Shown in pieces: positions 24,557-33,754 of a stretch of DNA of 64,000 nt. The stretch covers positions 1 to 64,000 of the forward strand of contig JAJCYY010000100.1 in assembly GCA_029262735.1 (NCBI GenBank), read 5' to 3'. The stretch comes from Chloroflexota bacterium. GTDB taxonomy: Bacteria > Chloroflexota > Dehalococcoidia > Lucifugimonadales > Lucifugimonadaceae. The notes below the pieces were generated by a model that saw nothing but the letters and a program-made list of their open reading frames with translations, searched no databases and was not told the DNA's origin. Position 1 is the stretch's first letter, and every line of letters starts with the position of its first letter. The position numbers were made by a program, and so were the translations under genes.

Positions 24557-27049
24557 TTGACCAACACCGCTTCGAGACCAGTGCCCGGAACTGCGGAGCC
24601 CTATCGGCCCGCCGAGATTGAAGTGAAGTGGCAGAAGCAGTGGGAGAACGACCAACTTTATCGGGCAGAAGACACCGTTCCCGGCAAAGAGAACTGGTTC
24701 GCGCTGACGATGTTCCCGTATCCCTCGGGTGACGTGCACATCGGCCACTGGTTCGCATACACGCCCGCCGATGCCCACGCCCGCTTCATGCGCATGCAGG
24801 GCTTCAACGTGATGCATCCGCAGGGATTCGACTCGTTCGGGCTTCCTGCGGAGAACGCCGCAATCTCCCGCGGTGCCGATCCGCGTGAATGGACGCTCGC
24901 CAACATGGACAACATGCGGCGACAGTTCAAACTCATGGGCGCGTCGTACGACTGGAGCCGAGAGCTCGCCTCGAGCCATCCTGATTATTACCGGTGGAAT
25001 CAGCACTTCTTCCTGAAGTTCTTCGAACAGGGCATCGCTTATCGCAAGAACGGGGCCGCCAACTGGTGCCCGAAAGACCAGACAACACTGGCAAACGAGC
25101 AGGTTAAGGACGGTGCTTGCGAACGCTGCGGAACGCTGGTGATTCGTCGCGAAATGCCGCAGTGGTACTTCCGTATCACCGACTACGCGGACGAGCTGTT
25201 GGAGATGAACGGTATCGACTGGCCGGAGAAGATCAAGCTGATGCAGCGAAACTGGATCGGCCGCTCAACCGGAGTGACGATCGGGTTCGATGTCTCCGAC
25301 TACGTGCCGGGAACGCAAGAAGAAAAGATTGAGACCTTCACTACCCGGATCGACACAATTTTCGGTGTCACGTTCGTTGTCCTGGCTCCTGAGCATCCAC
25401 TGGCTGAGAAGCTGACACAACCGGCGCACAAGGCCGAGGTCGACGCATATATCGAAAACGCCCGAAAACAGTCTGAAATTGAACGCACTTCGACCGAGCG
25501 AGAGAAAACTGGCGTCCACACAGGCGCTCTTGCCACGAATCCGCTGAATGGCGAAATGGTTCCGGTGCTGATCGGTGACTACGTCCTGGCGACCTACGGC
25601 ACTGGTGCCGTGATGGGCGTCCCAGCACACGATCAGAGAGATTTCATATTTGCGAAAAAGTTTGGACTGCCGATTCGAGTTGTCGTGGCTCCAGAGGGCT
25701 GGAACGGTGGAGAGCTGGCGGAAGCGTACGTTGCTCCAGGCATACAGGTGAACTCAGGCAAGTTCGATGGTCTTGACAGCGGCGAAGGAATGGGGCGCAT
25801 CGCCGACAAGATCGAGGCCAATTCATGGGGCCACCGGACGATCACCTACCACCTGCGGGACTGGCTGATATCTCGCCAGCGGTACTGGGGGACTCCGATC
25901 CCAATCATCTACTGCGATGAGTGTGGAACGGTTCCTGTACCTGAACATGATCTGCCGGTGCTGTTACCGGAAAACGTTGAATTCACGCCCACGGGCCAGT
26001 CACCTCTGACGCTGGATGATGAGTTCGTAAACGTTCCTTGCCCGGACTGCGGCCGTCCCGCAAAGCGCGAGACAGACACCATGGACACATTCGTCGACTC
26101 GTCCTGGTATCACCTGCGCTATACGAGTCCGGGGCTGATGGAAGAACCATTCGATTCCGATCGGGTCAAGAAATGGATTCCAGTCCACCAGTACTTTGGC
26201 GGCTCTGAGCATGCCGTCATGCACCTGCTATATGTGCGGTTCTTCAACAAGGCCCTTCGCGATCTTGGTTTCGTGGACTTTGATGAGCCGTACGCCCGAC
26301 TGTTCAACCAGGGCACGTTGACGCGAGATCATATGAAGATCTCAAAGCGCGCCAATCCACTGAACCCTGAGCCGATCGTCGAAAAATTCGGCACAGACAC
26401 TCTTCGCTGCTATCTGATGTTCCTCGGTCCGTGGGACCAGGGCGGAGACTGGTCAGACCAGGCTATTAACGGCGTTCATCGATGGCTGAACCGAGTCTGG
26501 GACCTGGCACTACGTAACACCGTTTCCACAAGCAACGGCTCTTCGACAGATGAGCGGGTACTGGAACGGGTTTCACATGCATTGACGGGTCGCGTTGTGG
26601 CCGACATGAAACAGTTCAAGTTCAATACGATCATCGCGGCACTCATGGAGTACACGAACGAACTTAGCCGAATCCGGGAGGCACAGAACGTCTCAACAGA
26701 TTCATGGTCTGCCGCAATTGATCGCCTCCTGCTGCACATAGCTCCACTCGCGCCTCACATCGCTGAGGAATTGTGGGAACGGACGGGACATGACTACTCA
26801 ATCCACACACAGGCGACGCCCGTGTGGGATGAATCAAAAGCTGCGTCAGAGATAGAGACCATCGTCGTCCAGGTAAACGGGAAGGTACGGGACCAGATCG
26901 ATCTTGAAGCGGGTGTCGAAGAGGGCACCGCATTTGAAGCTGCGTTGGCCAGTGACAAGGTTCAGCGTCACCTTGAGAACTCTGAGATCATCAAGAAGAT
27001 CTTTGTTCCCGGCAGGCTCGTGAGCATCGTGGTAAAGCCGGTCAAATAA
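24557..27049 (+). CDS. leuS: Leucyl-tRNA synthetase
   Basis: 830 residues from a TTG start with GGAGAG six bases upstream. The HIGH motif is HIGHW in YPSGDVHIGHWFAYTPADAHAR. The editing domain in the middle includes TTRIDTIFGVTF and the GTGAVMGVPAHDQRD segment. SRQRYWGTPIPI and the zinc-type cysteines CDECG/CPDCG follow, then MDTFVDSSWYHLRYTSP. The KMSKS loop reads KISKR (MKISKRANPLNPEPIVEKFGTDTLR), a departure from the usual KMSKS-KGN. The anticodon-binding and C-terminal domains are present. It is the only aminoacyl-tRNA synthetase in the window. Confidence 0.95.
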   Translation: MTNTASRPVPGTAEPYRPAEIEVKWQKQWENDQLYRAEDTVPGKENWFALTMFPYPSGDVHIGHWFAYTPADAHARFMRMQGFNVMHPQGFDSFGLPAENAAISRGADPREWTLANMDNMRRQFKLMGASYDWSRELASSHPDYYRWNQHFFLKFFEQGIAYRKNGAANWCPKDQTTLANEQVKDGACERCGTLVIRREMPQWYFRITDYADELLEMNGIDWPEKIKLMQRNWIGRSTGVTIGFDVSDYVPGTQEEKIETFTTRIDTIFGVTFVVLAPEHPLAEKLTQPAHKAEVDAYIENARKQSEIERTSTEREKTGVHTGALATNPLNGEMVPVLIGDYVLATYGTGAVMGVPAHDQRDFIFAKKFGLPIRVVVAPEGWNGGELAEAYVAPGIQVNSGKFDGLDSGEGMGRIADKIEANSWGHRTITYHLRDWLISRQRYWGTPIPIIYCDECGTVPVPEHDLPVLLPENVEFTPTGQSPLTLDDEFVNVPCPDCGRPAKRETDTMDTFVDSSWYHLRYTSPGLMEEPFDSDRVKKWIPVHQYFGGSEHAVMHLLYVRFFNKALRDLGFVDFDEPYARLFNQGTLTRDHMKISKRANPLNPEPIVEKFGTDTLRCYLMFLGPWDQGGDWSDQAINGVHRWLNRVWDLALRNTVSTSNGSSTDERVLERVSHALTGRVVADMKQFKFNTIIAALMEYTNELSRIREAQNVSTDSWSAAIDRLLLHIAPLAPHIAEELWERTGHDYSIHTQATPVWDESKAASEIETIVVQVNGKVRDQIDLEAGVEEGTAFEAALASDKVQRHLENSEIIKKIFVPGRLVSIVVKPVK

Positions 27050-27138
27050 AAACTGGGTGCGCCGAGCGACGTATCTACCTGTGGTCGCCTGAACCAAAGC
27101 AATTCCGCGGTCTGAGTCACATCCAACCGTCATAACGA

Positions 27139-27588
27139 ATGTTCAAAAAATTTGCGCTCGGACTCATTGCCGCTTTCGTTGCGCTGAACATCGTGATAGC
27201 GATAGTCGCGTTCATCTCAACCCGGGACCGCGATCTTTCGATCCCTGACACCGTGATCGAGTTCGAGACAGCAGTCTTTGGTGGAAACTTCGAGACTATG
27301 TGGGACCTGAGCGCTCCGAAGTACCGGGACGGTTTGACCCGCGAGCAGTTCATCGACAGGTCACGAGAGACTGCACCCCCAGCGGACAGGCTTTTCGACT
27401 GGACGGTCCTGAACGAAGCATCGGGGGATATCGCTCGTGCCCATACGCGGGTCCAACTGGCGAGCGGCGGCATCCAGACAAATCGTATGATGCTGCGGAA
27501 GATAGGCAAAGAATGGCGGGTAACTGAGTACGAGAGCTACGATGGCCTATGGCCACCAGAAGAACTGCCGTTGTCCGATTCTTCCTAA
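27139..27588 (+). CDS. Small membrane-anchored protein of unknown function
   Basis: 149 residues. An N-terminal signal anchor (KKFALGLIAAFVALNIVIAIVAF) is followed by a domain of about 115 residues with helix then strands (TVIEFETAVFGGNFETMWDLSAPKYR, shown in part; ITREQ-like FIDRS; IQTNRMMLRKIGKEWRVTEY). The pattern recalls NTF2/DUF4878-type extracytoplasmic domains, but the match is by eye only. It lies 89 bp after leuS and about 116 bp before the peroxiredoxin-like selenoprotein candidate. Confidence 0.6.
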   Translation: MFKKFALGLIAAFVALNIVIAIVAFISTRDRDLSIPDTVIEFETAVFGGNFETMWDLSAPKYRDGLTREQFIDRSRETAPPADRLFDWTVLNEASGDIARAHTRVQLASGGIQTNRMMLRKIGKEWRVTEYESYDGLWPPEELPLSDSS

Positions 27589-27704
27589 AAGTCACTCGGC
27601 TCCAGATGAAGCCTGTACGATCTCGGCAATAGATCGCTCTTGACCAGCGTTTGAGAAATCTCGTCCCACTGCCTCCGCAATACACCAGCCAGAACTGAGG
27701 AAAT

Positions 27705-28175
27705 GTGCTAAACCCCGGTGAAACATTCCCGTCCATCACCCTCCCGGTTCTGCGAGGCGACGAGATCAATCTTCCTGGAGATCTTGCAGGCTCCTGGGCA
27801 TATATCGCCTTCTATCGCGGCCACTGGTGAGCTTACTGTGCCCGGCATTTGGCCGAGGTGCAGTCAAACCTGCCTCTGTTTGAGAGGATGGGGGTAAAGG
27901 TCGTCGCTGCCAGCGCCGACGATGAGGCTGGAGCCCGAAAGTTCGGGCGCGAGCAAAGCATCACTTTCCCAATCGCCTACGGAGTAACGAGCAAAAACAT
28001 CGAAGCCATGGGAGCCTTTCCAGGTGTCAGGCAAGACGATGTGATCATCCAACTTGCCGAGTTCGTGTTGAATCCGGAGGGTGAGGTCATAGCCTCTATG
28101 TACTCTTCGACCCAACTCGGTCGTATGAATCCCAGAGAGGTCCTGCAGTTCTTGAAAAGCCGTGTAGGAGGATAG
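27705..28175 (+). CDS. Peroxiredoxin-like (AhpC/TSA-type) protein, candidate selenoprotein with UxxC
   Basis: A 156-residue frame starts at GTG 27705 (GAGG just upstream; an in-frame stop lies three codons before). One in-frame TGA occurs at 27828-27830, codon 42. The sequence before it, FPSITLPVLRGDEINLPG and WAYIAFYRGHW, and after it, AYCARHLAEVQSNLPLFERM then VVAASADDEAGARKFGREQS and FVLNPEGEVIASMYSS, is one continuous thioredoxin-fold redoxin. Homologues read YRGHWCPYCRRHL, so the TGA sits exactly on the peroxidatic Cys of CxxC. A stem-loop suited to a bacterial SECIS follows. I infer selenocysteine at 42, giving U-A-Y-C. It would reduce peroxides or disulfides. A conventional gene finder would call only 27849-28175 or a pseudogene. 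Confidence 0.85.
27836..27863 (+). promoter_or_regulatory. Candidate bacterial SECIS element of the peroxiredoxin-like gene
   Basis: Five bases after the UGA, CTGTGCC pairs with GGTGCAG (two G-U pairs). After a single bulged A, CGGC pairs with GCCG across the loop ATTTG. The apical loop lies 17-21 bases downstream of the UGA, inside the 16-37 base window described for bacterial SECIS elements, and contains a G. The structure was drawn by hand, not computed. Confidence 0.6.
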
Positions 28176-28277
28176 AGCTACAGCGTCTGTGGATCGGCCG
28201 GAGTAGCGTAAGCAGGACAGTCGGCGCATCATCTGATCCGTAACTCACCGGACATCACCAGCAATTTCGAGCAGCCG

Positions 28278-29411
28278 TTGGACTCTACTTCCAAAATCGT
28301 CATAGTTGGAGCCGGCATAGTTGGATCGGCAATCGCATTCCAGTTAAGCAAGCGGCATCGCAACGTCACGGTGGTCGAAGCACGCCGCCCGGGCAGTGGC
28401 GCAACTCTCGCTTCATACGCGTGGATCAATTCCAGGGATAAGACGCCTCGGGGATACCACGACCTGAACCGACGGTCACTCGATATGTGGTCGCGGTTCG
28501 CACAGGACCTGAACGCAGATATCGGGCTGAGGTGGGGTGGCGAGATGCGCTGGTCTGCTTCCGACGAAGGTGCGGAAACCTTGCTGAATCGCGCGGCTGA
28601 GTTGCGATCATGGGGCTATCCGGTAGCTGAGATCACGAGGGACGTAGCGCGCGCAATGGAACCCGGCGTGGTGATGGAGCCGTTCACATCCGCCGTCTAC
28701 TGCGGTATCGAGGGGCACGTCGACACCCAGAGAGTTGTTCGAACCTGCCTGAACCATCTGCAACAGGCCGGTGGAGAACTGATTACCAACGATTCCGTCG
28801 CTTCAATCGAAATGGAGTCTGGAGCTGACGGCAAGTCGGCTGTGACCTCTGTGCTGCTGTCGAGTGGCAGAGAAATTCCATGCGATGTGCTGATTCTTGC
28901 CGCCGGATTCGACACAACGGCGCTTGCTGCCATGGCCGGAATCGAGTTCTCGCAACGAAACAGCCCCGGCGCCACGGTCGTGACGGAGCCGCAAAGCCCG
29001 ATCTTTCGAAACATCGTCTGCATGCACACGCCGCGTGACCTGCCGGACCTTCTGATGAACGTTCGGCAGTTCACTGATGGATCGGTGATGGTCCACGCCG
29101 GTTCTCACAGTGGTGCAATCAGCGACACAAGCGAAGATGATCCGGAAAAAATTCTGGCTGAAATCGCCCGCTTCATCCCAATTCTGGCCGGGGCCAAACT
29201 CAAAGAGATCAGGCGCGGTATGCGTCCTATGCCAGAAGACGGCTTCCCGGTGATCGGGTTCAGTGATCCGGTGCCAAATCTCTACTTGGCCGTAATGCAC
29301 AGCGGCGTGACGCTTGCGGCTCTGACGGGTGAGTTCGCAGCTATTGAGATCCTGGACAGTGAACAGGTCGACATCCTGGATCCGTACAGGCTGGAACGCT
29401 TTAACCAGTAA
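28278..29411 (+). CDS. FAD-dependent oxidoreductase (DAO family)
   Basis: 377 residues from a TTG; no ATG or GTG occurs in frame back to the preceding stop. The Rossmann FAD motif is KIVIVGAGIVGSAIAFQLSKR, then VVEARRPGSGATLASYAW. DAO-family landmarks are GIEGHVDTQRVVRTCLNHL, VLILAAGFDTTALA, and the C-terminal FAD block MPEDGFPVIGFSDPVPNLYLAVMHSGVTLA (shown in part). It oxidises an amine such as a D-amino acid, glycine or sarcosine; the substrate is not clear. It follows the selenoprotein candidate by about 100 bp and is convergent with the aldo/keto reductase. Confidence 0.85.
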   Translation: MDSTSKIVIVGAGIVGSAIAFQLSKRHRNVTVVEARRPGSGATLASYAWINSRDKTPRGYHDLNRRSLDMWSRFAQDLNADIGLRWGGEMRWSASDEGAETLLNRAAELRSWGYPVAEITRDVARAMEPGVVMEPFTSAVYCGIEGHVDTQRVVRTCLNHLQQAGGELITNDSVASIEMESGADGKSAVTSVLLSSGREIPCDVLILAAGFDTTALAAMAGIEFSQRNSPGATVVTEPQSPIFRNIVCMHTPRDLPDLLMNVRQFTDGSVMVHAGSHSGAISDTSEDDPEKILAEIARFIPILAGAKLKEIRRGMRPMPEDGFPVIGFSDPVPNLYLAVMHSGVTLAALTGEFAAIEILDSEQVDILDPYRLERFNQ

Positions 29412-29418
29412 CCTCAGA

Positions 29419-30273
29419 TCATGCGTGAGCAAGCTCGAAAATCGGCGCAAGACCATTAGCAGCCTGCCTGAGCCGCTCAGTCTCCTCCTCAGTAATCGGC
29501 GTGAATTCCTGACCGATCTCGACGGCCAGTCGGAACAGGTCCGGGTCGCCCGGCGGTATGGCAGCAGTAATAGGCTGCGATAGCGTGAACCTCAGAGCCA
29601 GCGCGGCTAGCTCCGGGTCTTCGAGAGGGTGATACCAGCACTTCTCCCGCACCCGCTGCCCCGGGTCTGCCAGCTGGTGCGACGCCATGCCCTTCAGCGC
29701 CAGCCTTGCCGTTCCCTCCGCCTGTGCCTTCTCCATGATGTCCGGGCCGAATCCTGATTCGAAGTAGTTCACCCAGTTGACGGGAAAGAGAACCGAGTCG
29801 AAGTGGAACATGCCCATCAGTTCAACCGCCACCTCTGATGAATGGGCGGAGAAGCCGACGTGCCGAATCAAGCCCTCGTCACGCGCTTTGCTCACCATCT
29901 CAAGCACTCCGCCCGGACCCGTCGCCTGCTCCAGGTCTTCGTGGGATTTCATCGAATGAAGCTGATACAGGTCGAAACGGTCGGTCCGTAGCAACCGGAG
30001 CGAGTTCTCAAGGTCTTCTCGTGCGGTCTTTGCGTCGCGGTATTTTGTCTTGCAAGCCAGGAATACATCGTTGCGGTAAGGCTCGAGCGCCGGGCCAAGC
30101 ATGTCCTGTGCGTTGCCGTACGCAGGTGCGACATCAAAATAGTTAATGCCGTGATCGATTGACCACGCCACATCGTCGGCTGCGGTCTCCGCGCTGACCT
30201 TGCTCACGACTATCCCGGCAAAGCCGATTATCGAGAGCATCTCGCCGGTGTTGCCATATTCACGCTGTTGCAT
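29419..30273 (-). CDS. Aldo/keto reductase
   Basis: 284 residues from the ATG at 30273, which has AAGGAGG as ribosome site; the longer frame from 30333 is not supported. The (beta/alpha)8 landmarks are MQQREYGNTGEMLSIIGFAG, DHGINYFDVAPAYGNAQDMLG (catalytic Asp and Tyr), LACKTKYRD (Lys), DLYQLHSMKS (His) and the late TAAIPPGD. Cofactor should be NADPH. It ends six bases before the convergent FAD oxidoreductase ends. The physiological carbonyl substrate is unknown. Confidence 0.9.
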   Translation of the reverse strand: MQQREYGNTGEMLSIIGFAGIVVSKVSAETAADDVAWSIDHGINYFDVAPAYGNAQDMLGPALEPYRNDVFLACKTKYRDAKTAREDLENSLRLLRTDRFDLYQLHSMKSHEDLEQATGPGGVLEMVSKARDEGLIRHVGFSAHSSEVAVELMGMFHFDSVLFPVNWVNYFESGFGPDIMEKAQAEGTARLALKGMASHQLADPGQRVREKCWYHPLEDPELAALALRFTLSQPITAAIPPGDPDLFRLAVEIGQEFTPITEEETERLRQAANGLAPIFELAHA

Positions 30274-30344
30274 TATTGCCTCCTTGTAAATGCCGGTAAT
30301 TCGGCTTGTTCCGCTGGGTAAACAAGTTACCAACGCAGTTCTAA

Positions 30345-31673
30345 CTACCTGAGCAAGAAACTAACAAACGGTACGTCGGTTATGAAGGGATACTTCATGA
30401 GAAACGGCGATAGGCCGGTCAAGCGACCACCCTCTGGTGACACAGAGAATATTCTTGCCGTCACCAGCCGACCACGCACCTTAATCTCAGCGGATTCAAT
30501 CATCTCCGCCCACGGTGCTGGTTCAAGTGAGCCTGTTATTGCAAGGCCGGTTGTGGCGCGTTCCCGAAGGGCAGACGCCGCCTGCTCTGCTGTCGGTTCA
30601 TCGCGAAACACTATCGCGAGTGCGGCGAAACCCGAGTCATCGTCTATGCCCACGCCTGTCGCAACAAGTTCAAACTCGGGCAGAATCGGAGCCGACGCGG
30701 AGATTGCCGCCGCTATTTCGTCGTACTTGTCGAACCTTTCAGCGACCTCAGGTTCAAGGTTCGATCTACGTATCTTGTCGAGAGCAACGTATTCGGGCCA
30801 GTTTGAAATCGTCGTGTCAATGCGGTTTGTGAAAGTGGCAGATAAGGCTCCAAGCTCTGCCACCGCGTCAGCGGCAAGGGACCATGCTTCTATATCTCCC
30901 AGGCTCACTCGTGTCCCCACTTGAACATCAATAACGGCCTCAATGTCCTGGTCTCGGAGTGCTCGCGCCCCGATTCCGTCCTCGAAAAACAACCTGCCGC
31001 CCCGCCCTATGTGGTCAAAAGCCGGGGGCTTAATGTCATTATCGAGACGACCCTCAAAATCTCTGCCCCACGAATAGTACAGATGGTTAGAGTATTCATT
31101 GACTATCGGTGGCCCTGGACACTCGGCACACTCGGCAAGCAACACGGCTGCTTTCTGCGGATCAATTTCTCCGGTCACGATTTCGACTATAGGTTTGGGA
31201 TTATCGAATGCTTCACCAGAAACAGCGGAGATCGCAATATCGTGTGAGCCGAAACCAAGCGACGAAGTCGTGTCCGGAATGGTTTCGAGATAATCCCTAA
31301 AAAATCCGGATAACCACTCCTCACCGGCCAGGTAAAGACCGGACCTGAACGATTCGTATCCAAGATCGATTCGGTACTGTTTGATTTCCGAAAATGTGGC
31401 ACCTGCCTCGGGAACCGCAATACCCAGCAAAGCAGCCTGCGCATGCAGTCGGTTGACGCGGGTATATACGCGGCTCTCCGGAGTATCCGGCATGAGCCGC
31501 AGGATACGCCTGAACTCTGATGGCTCCGAAACAGGCGTTTCAGTTGCACTCACCACAGCAGTGGCGGTTGACTGAGATGCCGTATCGCTATCACTGCCAC
31601 AGGAAACAGCCAGAACGGCAAGCAGCGCAGAGCCGAGAACGAAAGCGCTTTGTGCATCACTGATTCTCGTCAT
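30345..31673 (-). CDS. Lipoprotein of unknown function
   Basis: 442 residues from the ATG at 31673 with GGAGG upstream; the open frame extends to 31835 but that part has no lipoprotein signal. The lipobox ends at C25 (LAVLAVSCGSDSD). A Ser/Thr-rich stretch to about residue 50 precedes a large domain with IRLNS-like FRRILRLMPDTPESRVYTRVN, DLGYESFRSGLYLAGEEW, and several repeated helices and strands, ending in FLMKYPFITDVPFVSFLLR. I do not recognise a family. It is likely anchored on the outer side of the cytoplasmic membrane. Confidence 0.7.
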   Translation of the reverse strand: MTRISDAQSAFVLGSALLAVLAVSCGSDSDTASQSTATAVVSATETPVSEPSEFRRILRLMPDTPESRVYTRVNRLHAQAALLGIAVPEAGATFSEIKQYRIDLGYESFRSGLYLAGEEWLSGFFRDYLETIPDTTSSLGFGSHDIAISAVSGEAFDNPKPIVEIVTGEIDPQKAAVLLAECAECPGPPIVNEYSNHLYYSWGRDFEGRLDNDIKPPAFDHIGRGGRLFFEDGIGARALRDQDIEAVIDVQVGTRVSLGDIEAWSLAADAVAELGALSATFTNRIDTTISNWPEYVALDKIRRSNLEPEVAERFDKYDEIAAAISASAPILPEFELVATGVGIDDDSGFAALAIVFRDEPTAEQAASALRERATTGLAITGSLEPAPWAEMIESAEIKVRGRLVTARIFSVSPEGGRLTGLSPFLMKYPFITDVPFVSFLLR

Positions 31674-31713
31674 CGCACTACCTCCAACAACTACACAAAC
31701 CGGACTCAGCGAA

Positions 31714-32733
31714 TCACCCGCTGACACGCCGCCATTTTCGCAGGCTTGCCGGATTGTCCACAGGCGGGTCCTGGTGGCGACCCCACTCAACGAACGAGAC
31801 CTCGGCCACGTAAACATCGCCCTGTGAATCGACACCCAAGGAATGAGGCCACAGGAACTGGTCAGGCTCTTGCCCGTAGTGCTCGGCGCCGAACCGTGAA
31901 ATCAACTCGCCGTCTCTGTTGAAAACGTCAACACGGTTGCCGAGCCTCGCAACACCCTGTTGCACCGGCGGCGGTCCCTGCTCTGCAACATAGATTTGCG
32001 CGTCAGGCCCGCTGCCAACGATCTCAACCGCTACCGCCTTGTGCGCTCGCCACTCACGTCGGTACTCTCCGTCGAGCGAAAATACCTGTACCCGGTGGTT
32101 CTCCCGGTCACAGACGACAATCTCCTCGTCGTCCAGCAAAGCCAGGTTGTGCGGCAGGCTGAACTGCCCCGAATCAGTTCCAGACTCACCGAACGATGCG
32201 ATCAGCTTTCCTTCGGGACTGAAGCGATGGATTCGTGAGTTCCCATACCCGTCCGAGATGAACACCTCACCCGTACTCTTCGAGACGGCCACATCTGTCG
32301 GGCGGTTGAAGCATTCGCCGCTCTCTCTCGGTGCCGTCTCGCCGGTTCCAATCGTCAGCAGGAACTCTCCGTCAACGCTCATCTTGTGGATTTGATTGCC
32401 CACATCGTCGACCAGCCACAGATGACCTTCATGATCAGCAGTGATGGCATGTGTCCGTTTGAACCACGTGTTCCAGAACTGCATCGCATTGCCGTAGGAG
32501 TCGCGGCGAATGACCACATCTCCGGGCGGATTGTCATTGCCCCACGAGTCCACGACGTTCCCGTCCGGGTCAAACACAAGCACCGGAACATTGCCACGGT
32601 TGAAGACGTAGACGCGATCGTCAGCGCCCACGGTTACCGCCGTCGCCTCACGTAGCCAGACTCCATGCGGTATCTTCGCCCAGCCGGGCACCGGCTCGAA
32701 CTTTGTGTCCTTTGTGACCGGAGGGGGGACCAT
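31714..32733 (-). CDS. NHL-repeat beta-propeller protein
   Basis: 339 residues from the ATG at 32733, with AGAGGAG upstream; the frame to 32865 is longer but lacks family sequence. It consists of NHL-type repeats: TAVTVGADDRVYVFNRG, VFDPDGNVVDSWG, HAITADHEGHLWLVDDVGN, DVAVSKSTGEVFISDGYGNSRIHRF, VCDRENHRVQVFSLDGEY and LWPHSLGVDSQGDVYVAEVS. The fold is a six-bladed propeller like that of peptidyl-alpha-hydroxyglycine lyases. No signal peptide is evident. Either a lyase/lactonase-type enzyme or a binding scaffold is possible. It is divergent from the SDR gene. Confidence 0.85.
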   Translation of the reverse strand: MVPPPVTKDTKFEPVPGWAKIPHGVWLREATAVTVGADDRVYVFNRGNVPVLVFDPDGNVVDSWGNDNPPGDVVIRRDSYGNAMQFWNTWFKRTHAITADHEGHLWLVDDVGNQIHKMSVDGEFLLTIGTGETAPRESGECFNRPTDVAVSKSTGEVFISDGYGNSRIHRFSPEGKLIASFGESGTDSGQFSLPHNLALLDDEEIVVCDRENHRVQVFSLDGEYRREWRAHKAVAVEIVGSGPDAQIYVAEQGPPPVQQGVARLGNRVDVFNRDGELISRFGAEHYGQEPDQFLWPHSLGVDSQGDVYVAEVSFVEWGRHQDPPVDNPASLRKWRRVSG

Positions 32734-32924
32734 TCTGACTCCTCTATGAATGCGGCTGGACAAGAGCCACATAGTAACCGTTACGACATCACGTCCAGCG
32801 GTATCACTCTCCCGATCGGGCGAACGCAACCGACGAGAGTTAATATGCACTGTCTCTTGCGCCATCTTAGGCAGACTTGGCCAACCACGACACGATCACA
32901 ACAGAATCTCCAGAGGTACAGAGC

Positions 32925-33731
32925 ATGCTCGCAGACCTGAGCGGAAAAATTGCAGTCGTCACGGGCGGAGGCCAGGGACTGGGCCTCGGAATTGTCATGC
33001 GAATGGCAGAGCAGGGGGCAGACATTGCGATTGCAGACCTGAGCGAGGAGAACGCAGAGAAGGCTGCGGAACAGGTCCGCGGGTTGGGCCGCAACGCCTA
33101 CACGGCGAAGATGAACGTCATGGACAAAGACGGCATAGACGCCGCAGTAAAGAAGATTCTGGCGGAGGCCGGTCAGATCGACATCCTGGTCAACAACGCC
33201 GGTGTCGCCGGAGCGCCCGGTTCAACCGGTGTTGCTTTTAGAGATGTCGACTGGGAGTTCACCTGGAAGGTGAATGTGAAGGGTTTGGCGGACGTTACAG
33301 AGGCCGTCATCCCGCACATGCGAGAGCGCAAGTACGGCAAGATCGTCAACATATCGTCAGTTGCTGCGAAGGCAGCCCGTTACGTAACCGCTTACTACGC
33401 AACGACGAAGATGGCGGTCATCGCCTACACCCAGGCGGTCGCCCGGGAGTTCGCCGCAGAGAACATCAACTCCAACGCAATCGCTCCGGGACGCATCTGG
33501 ACGGCATTCCACCAGGACTGGATGGCCGAGCGCGAGAAGCAAGGCGACACCTCAGTGATTGGCAAGGATGGTTTTGAGGTGTTCGAGGCCGCGGCGAAGG
33601 ACGTGATCCCGCTCGGCCGGCCGCAGACGCCTTCAGACATTGGCGCGCTGGCTGCGTTCCTGGCATCTGATGACGCGAGCAACATCACAGGCCAGGTGAT
33701 TCAGTGCGATGGCGGCCAGGTGATGGCGTAA
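32925..33731 (+). CDS. Short-chain dehydrogenase/reductase
   Basis: 268 residues from the ATG at 32925, preceded by AGAGG; a TTG at 32877 would add 16 non-family residues. The cofactor motif is VVTGGGQGLGLGI, with an Asp in IADLSEEN that favours NAD over NADP. NNAGVAG follows, then the catalytic residues of ISSVAAKAARYVTAYYATTKMAV (Ser, Tyr, Lys). The C-terminal part (PLGRPQTPSDIGALAAFLASDDASNITGQVIQCDGG, shown in part) is typical. The alcohol substrate is unknown. It is convergent with the DinB gene. Confidence 0.92.
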   Translation: MLADLSGKIAVVTGGGQGLGLGIVMRMAEQGADIAIADLSEENAEKAAEQVRGLGRNAYTAKMNVMDKDGIDAAVKKILAEAGQIDILVNNAGVAGAPGSTGVAFRDVDWEFTWKVNVKGLADVTEAVIPHMRERKYGKIVNISSVAAKAARYVTAYYATTKMAVIAYTQAVAREFAAENINSNAIAPGRIWTAFHQDWMAEREKQGDTSVIGKDGFEVFEAAAKDVIPLGRPQTPSDIGALAAFLASDDASNITGQVIQCDGGQVMA

Positions 33732-33736
33732 GGACG

Positions 33737-33751
33737 GCTCGTGGGACGAGC
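33737..33751. terminator. Short hairpin between convergent genes
   Basis: GCTCGT and ACGAGC pair perfectly around a GGG loop, between the SDR stop and the end of the DinB gene. It could serve both strands, but no T-tract follows on either side, so its function as a terminator is doubtful. Confidence 0.3.
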
Positions 33752-33754
33752 GAC

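Noticed and set aside
27705-28175. Interpretation of the peroxiredoxin-like gene as starting at 27849
   Set aside because: That start would drop the first strand, helix and the catalytic Cys position, although the upstream frame codes for exactly these.
28803-29456. 217-codon minus-strand frame
   Set aside because: Antisense to the FAD oxidoreductase, with no recognisable sequence.
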